Part shown: positions 36,801-46,800 of the stretch, in pieces
Position numbering within the stretch: the first letter of the stretch is position 1
Layout of the letters: each line of letters begins with the position of its first letter
NCBI GenBank assembly: GCA_016490735.1
Contig: JAEMWC010000953.1
Span: 198,501-262,500 of the forward strand
Origin: Pachyseris speciosa
Lineage: Eukaryota > Cnidaria > Anthozoa > Scleractinia > Pachyseridae
Length of the DNA stretch: 64,000 bases
Direction of reading: 5' to 3'
Notes under the pieces: model-generated
Seen by the model: only the letters and a program-made list of their open reading frames with translations
Told to the model about the DNA's origin: nothing
Databases searched by the model: none
Translations under genes and position numbers: made by a program

Positions 36801-39800
36801 TACAAGTTCAAGGAGACAACAGTTTGATAATGGAAGACAATATAATGTTGGAATAATTCCAACAAGTTTATCAAGAATTTTCTATAGGATGACCCCAAAC
36901 TGAATGGATTTTTAACAAGAGCCCACCAGCAAATAATTTCGCATTACTTGAAGTTCAACAGTGTGGCAAACAAAACATTTTGGATGGACATGGGTCTTTA
37001 AATCAAAATAAAAGAGGAATTTGAGGCTAAGGAGGGGTTACTACAGGAGTGTTTGATGGAGCCGATCTGCAAAATAACCGCTCTGCAGGCCGATTTTGGG
37101 CTGGCTGGCAAAAAGTTTGCTGAAATAAAAATCTTGCTGGCAGTGTTATTTTAACGAAATCTTGCTAGAATTTGTGGCCGTAATGAGTGTTACTGGCTGT
37201 CAGGAATCAAAACACGTCATTTCTGTACACGCGCTTCGTATTTTGGTGGATTTGTATCTGCGAGAAGATAGGACTTCGGGGAAAAAACTAAAAGTAAACA
37301 ACACGGGATACAGATAGAAGCCTATTGCCCGTCTTGGGAACGATCTGACATACGAAATAAACCACCTGACATATTTTGCCCAAAAATTAAGTTAAAATCA
37401 ATACTTAGCTGGCTGGGTATTTTTCTTCCTTACACGACTGCTGGCTGGCAAACTGGAAAGATTCCACCCGTGCTGGCTGGCATTTCGTGTTTTGTGGCAT
37501 TGCCAGCTTTGCTGGCTCGTTGAGAAAACGACACGCTCGTAGCTGGCTGGGATTTTTATTTCTCAAACGTTTTGCTCGCTGGCATTGAAGAGCAGTTATT
37601 TTTTTCCCAGGAAAGTTAAATATTCACGAAGATTGACAGGGGGACACTCATCTAGTGTTCCGTACATCGTACGATAAAAATTCTCAGAAAAGGTCGTTGG
37701 GTACTCCTGTTACTAGTCTGTAGATGTACAACTGATGACCTCACAAACCAACTACTGACTAGTTAAACAATAGAGTGTTTTGATGTTGTGTCATCTGAAT
37801 CTACTTGACTGTGAACACATTTTAGGCCATCTGTTACACAGTTGTGGTCCCCTTAGATATCCATACATTGATCAGCTGTCTCTTACTATCATGGAAAAAA
37901 TGATGAAGATTTAAGAAAGGAAAGTGTCCAGGTATTTACAGACACCCAGCTATTAATAATTATTACATGTATGCCTCTCAGTTGCTCAATTTTCAACAGC
38001 CTGCATGTTTTGCAGATTCTAATCCTGGACCTAACATTGTCTGTATTATTTCTATCAACTTGCATATTTTGCAGAGATGGATTGAGTGTAAGCCTCAAAC
38101 AAATGCTGGCCAGTTTTCCCAAGTGCGAATTTATTCATAACAGAAATGTGTCTGTTTTGTTTAGCTGTTGCAGGAGCTTTGTTTGACATACAGGCTAGAT
38201 ATCCCTGGCCATGTCCGATCCTCACAACTGGGCATTCTTGAAGGTACATGTGCACACTAAACAGTGATTAATGAACATGTTCCTCAAATGCTACTGACTA
38301 CCAAGTTCCACCCTGATCACAAAAACCCCTATAACTTGCTAAGCTTGAAAGGTTTCAACTCGCTATTTTTTACTGAACATGTCTTTTATTTCTTCACCTT
38401 TTATATTGTTAATGAAATCACTTAGGGCTTGTTATTATTATGTATGGCTAATGGTTTAAGCTATATATGTTAAGTGAAAAATTTGTTACACCCAGTCTTA
38501 TTTTGGAAGACTTTGTGATTTTTTGCTGCCACACCATCAAAACTTTCTCAAAAATTTGTCAATACGACAAAATTTCTTTGAAAACTCACTGGGACAAGTG
38601 CCAAGTTTCATCAAAATTTGTTGTTATTTTGGTTTTCTTTTCCTATGGAACTGGAACTATATACCAATAATTAAATTATTGAGGGCCTCTTTGCAAGGAT
38701 ACACCAAAGTACATGGAATTCAAAAAGTCTCTATAATTTGTGTTGGCCTGGCCTTTGTTTCAGAAATCAATGGTAACACCACTCCAGCAAAGAAGCCTCA
38801 CACTCAGTCCTGTTACTACATCTGCCAAGACTGTCTAGTGCACCTGGGGGACATTGGTAATGAATTTTTAAGACATTGCAATATTATTATTACCGGTAGT
38901 AATGCAGGTCATCAAAGGTGCCACCTGCACAATATTTTGTAGTTTGTTGAGCATTTAGTCTCTCTGAAGCTCACTGGTTGAAGTATATTAATTTTGCCAG
39001 TTTTGCGTAACATCATGTAGGCTAAACGTCTTTGAGCATACTGCACATGACTCAGAATAATTCTTCTGTCACTGATTCTTCTAATGTGTGGTCTGTTAAT
39101 TAAACTAATTCAGGGGTTTACCGACTATGTTCATGAATGTCTATGGTCAATATTTACCATCTTTTTCATGTAATATTTTACTTTCTTTAATTTTTTTTAT
39201 TGCTTCACATGTGCAATTCATTATTAAAGGAGCTACATCATGGTCTAAGTTGGATTTTGAAAAGTTTAGCCTCAATTTTTCAAAAAGGTCATTGAATTTT
39301 GTAATCCATATCAATCTTCTCCATCCTTCACCATCCTCACCACGTTTGCATTTATTCTTGTCTCTTTGGTGTTTAATCTTCCCTGACAAAGTGTTGTTGC
39401 ACTCTTTCCCATTATTTAAATGCACTTTTTTATGTCTGCCTAATAATGACCCAAAATATCATGACTGAGCTCCTTTAAGTTTCATTTTGAAGCTTGTACT
39501 GATTCATTTTCACTTCACTCTGTACTGCAGCTCGGTACTGTGATGATCCTGAGCAGGCTGAGGTGTTCTACCACCATGCTCTTGTATTGGTTCCTTCAAA
39601 TGGTAAGAAAAAGTTTTTAATTACCATTTTACTGTCAAAATAGTCATTGAATGGAAATCCATTATTTTTTGTTCCAAAGTTTGAAGTCTGAGCATTACAT
39701 CTATAGCAAATTTACAAACTTTAGATTCTGAATGGAGATAACAACAGTGCCAATAATGCTCCCTTGTGTGGAAATATGATGAGCTTATATGTATACTTGT

Positions 39801-42800
39801 TTGTGTTGTTTGCCATTTCCACTGAATGTAATACATACATACATAGATACATACATACATACATACATACATTAGATACATACATACATACATACATACA
39901 TACATACATACATACATACATACATACATACATACATACATACATACATACATACATTGCTTTATTTACCCTCGAATTATAGAGTAGCTTGTGCAGCTTG
40001 TTCTCCGAGCATTTAATCATCAGATGAGAGATAGACCACCACACTGGGAAATACATCCCCTACTCTTTTCAAACAGTGTGTGGGTTCTTTTAGGTCCCAC
40101 AGAATCAATTATGAAGAGTTGTGAGACGGGGCCTACGGTTTATTGTGCAAGAAGACTAGAAAGTCTAACTATTAGCAGATGTTATTGCAAAGGCAGCACT
40201 TTCTTCTCAATTATTTAAAGACCCCGAGTGTCGGTCCGGTCGGGGTTTGAACCCGTGACCTCCCGCATGGTAGTCCGGTGCTCTACCACTGAGCTAACCG
40301 GTCGGCATTACATCACCACTAAGGAAGTCTTTTTACAATAGACCTGTTTCAAAATGTAAATTTAACAGGCAATTAATGCAGGGCATGATCCAACTAAGAA
40401 CTTACAGGACAGTTAGAGCTGTACCATGTCCATGATCATTCAAATCCCCGGGTTTTCTCCATTAATTTTGATAAATAACATTGCTGTACATATTCTAACA
40501 ACAGGCCAGCCTTACAACCAGTTGGCCATTTTAGCTAGTGGTAAAGGAGATGAACTGGCAACTGTTTACTACTACTGCAGGAGGTAGTTGGATTTTCATT
40601 TTCAATACTTAAATTATGACCAAAACTTGATAACTGACAATTTTTTGCCGAGTCTAAAGATAAGCTTAATATTAAATAACAGGGTTTTTTCCACCTGATG
40701 ATAAATCAGTTACCATCAACAAGTTTCAAGAAATGCGGCAGTGAACTGACAGTGTTGGGAGACATTTGCACTTCCTGTACTATCAATGTACATACAAAAG
40801 GTAGAAATATGTTCAAGCAGCTTGGAGCTCCTTTTTGTTGTAGAAATCATGTACACCATTGAAAAAGGATTCAACACAATTAGCACTGATTAAAGTATTT
40901 ACATGTAGCAACAGGAATTCTCTTTCTGAGGTAGCCTTAGTGTGAAGTTCTTACCTAATTTTAAACCTTGCTATTGCAGCATTGCTGTGAAGAATCCATT
41001 CCCAGCGGCATCAACAAACCTTCACAAAACACTGAGTAAAGTTGTTTCTAGGCATAATACGAGGTGTGGACAATGTTTTGAGATTTATATTGTATTGGAT
41101 TTGTTTTAAAAATATGTGTTCTAGATAAATTATTTATTTATAATTTATAGTAATTACTTGAGTGTTCATAAACTAAGTACATAAAAAAGATAAAAGAAAA
41201 CTTGACAACTGTTTGAATGATTGAATCTGTCAGGTGGTTGACAAGTGTTTTTTTCTTAAAACAGGTACCACACTGTTTATGAATCATGTATTTTAGCTTT
41301 TTCAGAGTTGCCAAATCACAGAAGATAGCATTTACTAGGCAAAAATTAGGAATTTTGCACCAAGTCATGGAACCCTCGAAATTCTCCCTAAAAGCCAGTG
41401 AAAAGTGAGAAATTAACAATAATAATAATAATAATAACCTTTATTTACCCTTGGTAGTATTTATAGCACAAAGGCTAGTGGGGCCGAGCAAATACAGAAA
41501 CAAATAAAGTCAAATTAAATCAACTCAACTCAAATCAAATGTTGGTTTTTGGGAAGAGGGGAAAACCGGAGTACCCGGAGAAAAACCTCTCGGAGCAGAG
41601 TAGAGAACCAACAAACTCAGCCCACTTATGACGCCGAGTCCGGGAATCGAACCCGGGCCACAGTGGTGGAAGGCGAGTGCTCTCACCACTATGCCAACCC
41701 TGCTCCCCTTGGGTTCTTGTTGACAAAGGGGCCATGTTGTTTCAAAGACTGTTGGTGAAGGGAACAAGGAAGGTGCTTTAAATGAATCCACTTCACTTAA
41801 AAAGAATTGTAAATCTTCCATTTTTAGAGACATGACTGGAGAAATATCCAAGGCAGAGTTTAGCCACATCTTCCTTCAGTTTCATGGACATGTTTATCTT
41901 GTGCAAGGTAGTTAAACTCTCTCTTGCCTTTTCATTATAAACAAAATGAAGTACACAGGTCTCAAAACTTGAAGGACACATTAAATACCTCTTACTAACC
42001 GAGTTCGAGGTCCGTACTGTAAGTTACGGACCAAGTTTTTTCCTGTTGATTTATGGCCCAAGCGCGAAGCGCGTGGGCCATGAATTAATGGGAAAAAACA
42101 AGGATCTGTAACTTACAGTATGGACCGAGAAAACGAGGTTAGTAAGATATTTATTATATCTCTGAGGTTAATCTGGCACGCGGGAAAGAAAACTAGTTGA
42201 AGTCAAGCGGGCCGTACTGTAGAATATGGCCCGCAAAATTTACCAATCACAGCGCGCATACTAAGTGAGAGATATAATAATTTCTAATAACCTTTGGGAG
42301 CAGATTTGGACTTGAAGCTGAAAACTTTGTATGTTAGTTATTACAGTCGAACCTGTATTAAGCAGTTACCCTCGGAGTATGGCTTAGTGACCACTTGATA
42401 CAGGTTGCACAGAATACACTTCAAACACAAAAACGCCATTTTGTAAGAGTTTATGATCAAAGGCCATCAAAAAGAATTGTATGACAAAGTAAAACATAGT
42501 GTAAAAATGAACCAACGAAACAGCAACGCCAAGTAGATTTCCTTTTTAGAAAGTAGCCATTTAATACAGGTGAAAACAATACAAACAGCTTGTTGGGACT
42601 TGGTAAAGGATGACCGCAACCGCTTAATAGAGGTCAAAATTACAGTAATTAAGGGACATACTTTTTGGGACTTTGACAACTGACCACTTAATATGGTGCC
42701 ACTTAATACAGGTTCGACTGTAGTATTTGGAAAGTTAATTTGTAAACATGATCAGATTATTTTGAGTCATGTTTAACATTCTTCTGTTGATATAAAACAG

Positions 42801-43784
42801 ATCTTGAACAGGCAAGGGCTCTCAAGGATCGCATTGTTGCTGCACTAAAAGTGAGTTCGGATAACTGTTGTTGTTATTATCAAATTTATAAATAGAACTG
42901 TGTGAATAAGAAAATTGTGAACACTGATTTTATGCTGTTTCAAACTGGCATATTTGTGTTGTTGCATCACACCTATCCAGAAGCCGGTTCTAATTTCACT
43001 TGTCTTCATTGCCTCTTTGAATCCATGTACGAAAGATTACCATCAAACACTGGGACTAGAATGTATCACATTCAATGTATTAAACAGAATTGGTTGGCAT
43101 GAGGCTTATGTTGTTTCTTTCTTTCCTGGATGACAAAATGCCTTCCTGGTTCTTGTGGCTAGACCTTCAAGGAGACAACATCTTGTTTACACAATTATTG
43201 GTGCACAAGAAAGCTACAATCAATTGACCATTTATCAATTTTTCTATTTTGATTGATGGTTTTTCTTTCAGGGAATTCTGAGCAAGAACAAATTTACTTC
43301 TGAATTCCTCATCAAACTGGTAGCAACCACTCTGTTTGTGCTTTGGAACATTAAGACTGGTGGAGCAGATGACCTGGAAGAGTTTGACTGCATTGGGAAG
43401 GATGAAGAGGTTAACAAATTAATTGTTATTATTATTATAAATTATTATTACGATTATTATTACGATTCTCTCCAGTTTTTCTACTGGGTAGTGTCAATTG
43501 TGTCTCAGCAACTCCCCGTAGCTTAGAGACACAACACTTTCTACAACAGGTGAGCAGTTCCAAGAATGGCCGATAATTGTACACTTCCAAGGAAGTCAGG
43601 TTCATCAAGCTTGCCAAACCAGGTCTTTGCACTTTTTGATATGCTTCCAAGAGCACCAATCATGATAGGTATAATTATTTATTATATATAGATTGTATTA
43701 GATATTATTAATAATAATAATATTATTAATATATATTATATAGATTATTATTATTATTATATAGATTATTATATATAGATTTTC

Positions 43785-43816
<32 letters not shown>

Positions 43817-46800
43817 TGTAAACCAAGACATCCTGCCATCATCGATATTTTTTAAGTCTGGGTAGTCATTTGCAAGGGCCTAAATTTATATAATGTTTAT
43901 GTTTTTGGTTGCTGGATCCTAATACACTTGACTTTTTAACAGCATCTCTTTTCTTTGTTGTAATAGGAATGTTGGAAACTGACTCTGGAATTTACAGGTA
44001 TTTCGTCATTAGTGGATAACAGTGCGAAACACTATATTTTCTTATTTCCAGACTACATACAGATTTGCTGCTTTGAGGTATTGCATGGTGCAGTATGTAG
44101 TGTTACTCATTCGCCAAATAACTAGGGATTAACAATTTTCAGGTAATCTGGCTGTGTGGTTTAGTATAATTCAACAAACACCAGCATCATTCGTTATAAT
44201 TATTTTAACCTTTGTACACTATAATTATTAATTTTTATTAATTCCTCTTTTTGGTTTACTTTCAAGTGGAGTTATTTGATGTGCTCGTACTGCATGCTTG
44301 TGAGAACGGACCTTCAAATGATCAGACTCCAGCTAGCACTAATGTGCTGCCATCCCTGAATCTGCTGTGCCAGTGGATGGCTGGATCATCCCCTAACACC
44401 TGGACTGTAAATGTACTCAAGAAGGCAAAGTGAGTTGAGAATTGACAATAATATATCTTTAGAATGTACAAGTTAAACGTATTATATTCTGCCTCACAAT
44501 GTAGTAAGTCACTGGAGATATAAGATCACCTTGTTTTGACTGCTTACTTTTAGTCTTCATCAGGTGATTGATCAGGTCAACTGGTTACACATCACCTTTT
44601 GTATTCCATGGTTGGCTGTGATTGGTGCATTTTGATCCTGATTATTGGACAGGTTGAGAACTGTTCCCTCTTCAGTCTGCATCTTTAGCTATCTTGAGAA
44701 TGTTACCACTGGACAATCTACAGCTGTAGTAAATCGTTCTTTTTATATTATCCTTAATACTTCTAGACCTTTGTATAATGAATGTTTGTGTAATATTCAT
44801 TCATATACCAGTCATGAATTCTTAGAACAAAATGTGATTCACCTCTGTAGGATTTGGGAGGATTTTGCTGCCTTGCTGAATCTTTTGCAAGTGACACACT
44901 CTTATCCACCTGAGAAAACTGGTAATAAAAAAGATTCAGGATGTCTTTTCTTAAGTTATTGTTTGCTATAGCCAAAATAACTTAAATTGCATTTTAGCAC
45001 TGAGTAACTAATTTATATACTGTGAATTCAACATTTCGAAAGTAAACAGCATTGACAGACTTGATAATTTAATGAAAAATAATTATACTTTGTTGAGTGG
45101 CTAATTCATCACATGCGTGCACTACGAACCATCTTTCTTGTCAATAGATCTTCCCCTGCATGAAGACTGGGAGCTTCAGTGTTTTCTTCCTCTTAGAGTC
45201 AGTCAAAGGTATGTGATACAGTGACAAACACACTGCATGTTGTCCATTATAAATAATTATTACTCTTAAAATGTGTCACACTGAAGCAAGCTTGTTTTGA
45301 TTCCTGTTTCATATTTCTTTACACTGTAAGCATTCTGTATTATGATGGCACAGTAAATGGCCAGATGTCAAAACGTCTTAGCCAATACTGAATTATATTC
45401 TTGGTAGTCATTATTTCAAAACATAGATTGCAAACCTGCGCATGTATCTGTTGAGCAAAACATCTAGTCAATCACTGTGCCATTATACACATTGGCATTC
45501 TGTATAATGGCACAGTGGATGGCCAGACCTCAAAATGTCCTAACCAATACTGAATTACTGTATTTCCTTGAATAAGCACTCACACTTGAATAAGCGCCCT
45601 CCCCTGAATAAGCGCCCAAAATAACAATTAAACATTAATTAAACATTATAAGCTAAAAGATTACATTACTATCTTCTTGTGCTTGCAGAGTTCTTTTATG
45701 TGTATTAGGCAAAATAGACTGTTACAGTTTGTTTTAAGAAAAACTTAACAAGCACCCCCTCGGTTAAACGCCCTCCTTCAATTAAGCACCCCCTCTTTTG
45801 GCCGAAATTTTAAATAAGTGCCCACGCACATATTCAAGGAAATACAGTATATTCTTGGTAGTCATAAGTTCAAAACATAGATTGTAAAGCTGCACATGTA
45901 TCTGTTGAGCAAACCATCTGGTTGATCTCTGTGGGCCAGGATGACTTGGTGATATCTTTTTGCTTGACAAGTAGAAGTGGCAACAAAACCAATTTCAAAT
46001 ACAAATTAAAATGTTTCATTTCTTTTTATTGTTTTGAACTCAAGGAAGTTAACTTACAGCATGAAGAGAACCAGGCCAGATGGTGAAGGAGCTCATAGAG
46101 TCAGCAGGCTAGTCAGGTTTGGGAATCGTCTGGTGAGCAACACACCTTGGTAAGAAACCATATAAACAGCTTTTTGATCAAAGATCAGAAGTTCTATGCA
46201 GTACGACTGGTCAATATTTTTCACCTTCAGTTGTCAAATCTGAAATAGGATGATTGACAACAAACTTTTTTTTATCAGCACTACTGATCAAAATTCGGCT
46301 AACTTTGGAAAATAAATATTGTTTGATTTCATAGCCATGGCCCGGTTGTTCAAAAGCCGATTAACCCTAATCCATGATTAAGAATTAACCAAGGACTTTA
46401 TTTCTCTATCCACAAACGTTGTTGAACGCTGATATTCTGCAGAATTTTAGATTAGAGGACGTCAATACTGAAAAGCAAAAAGCACCAAAAGAAACTTTCA
46501 TCCAAAACTTAAAAACTGCAACCAAAGTTTACGCTAATCCTGGATTAAGTTAATCGGCTTTCGAACAACCGGGCCCAGGGCTTTAAGCTCCTCTTAAAGA
46601 AGCAAATAACTTTAATCTGATTGGCTTGCATGGTCACATTTGTCAGATCCCTGTGTCAACACTATGCCATAACTGCAAGACAACTGAATTTGAATTCCAC
46701 TCTGGAAAGTTGTCATGATGGCATTTTGTGTGGATTTGTTTTTGTTTTGTAGTATCTTGTCCAAAGTGGAAGACCTAGCAACTGGCTTATTCAACTTTTC

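Noticed and set aside
39621..40056. Open frames made of MYVC repeats
   Set aside because: Direct translation of the (CATA)n microsatellite.
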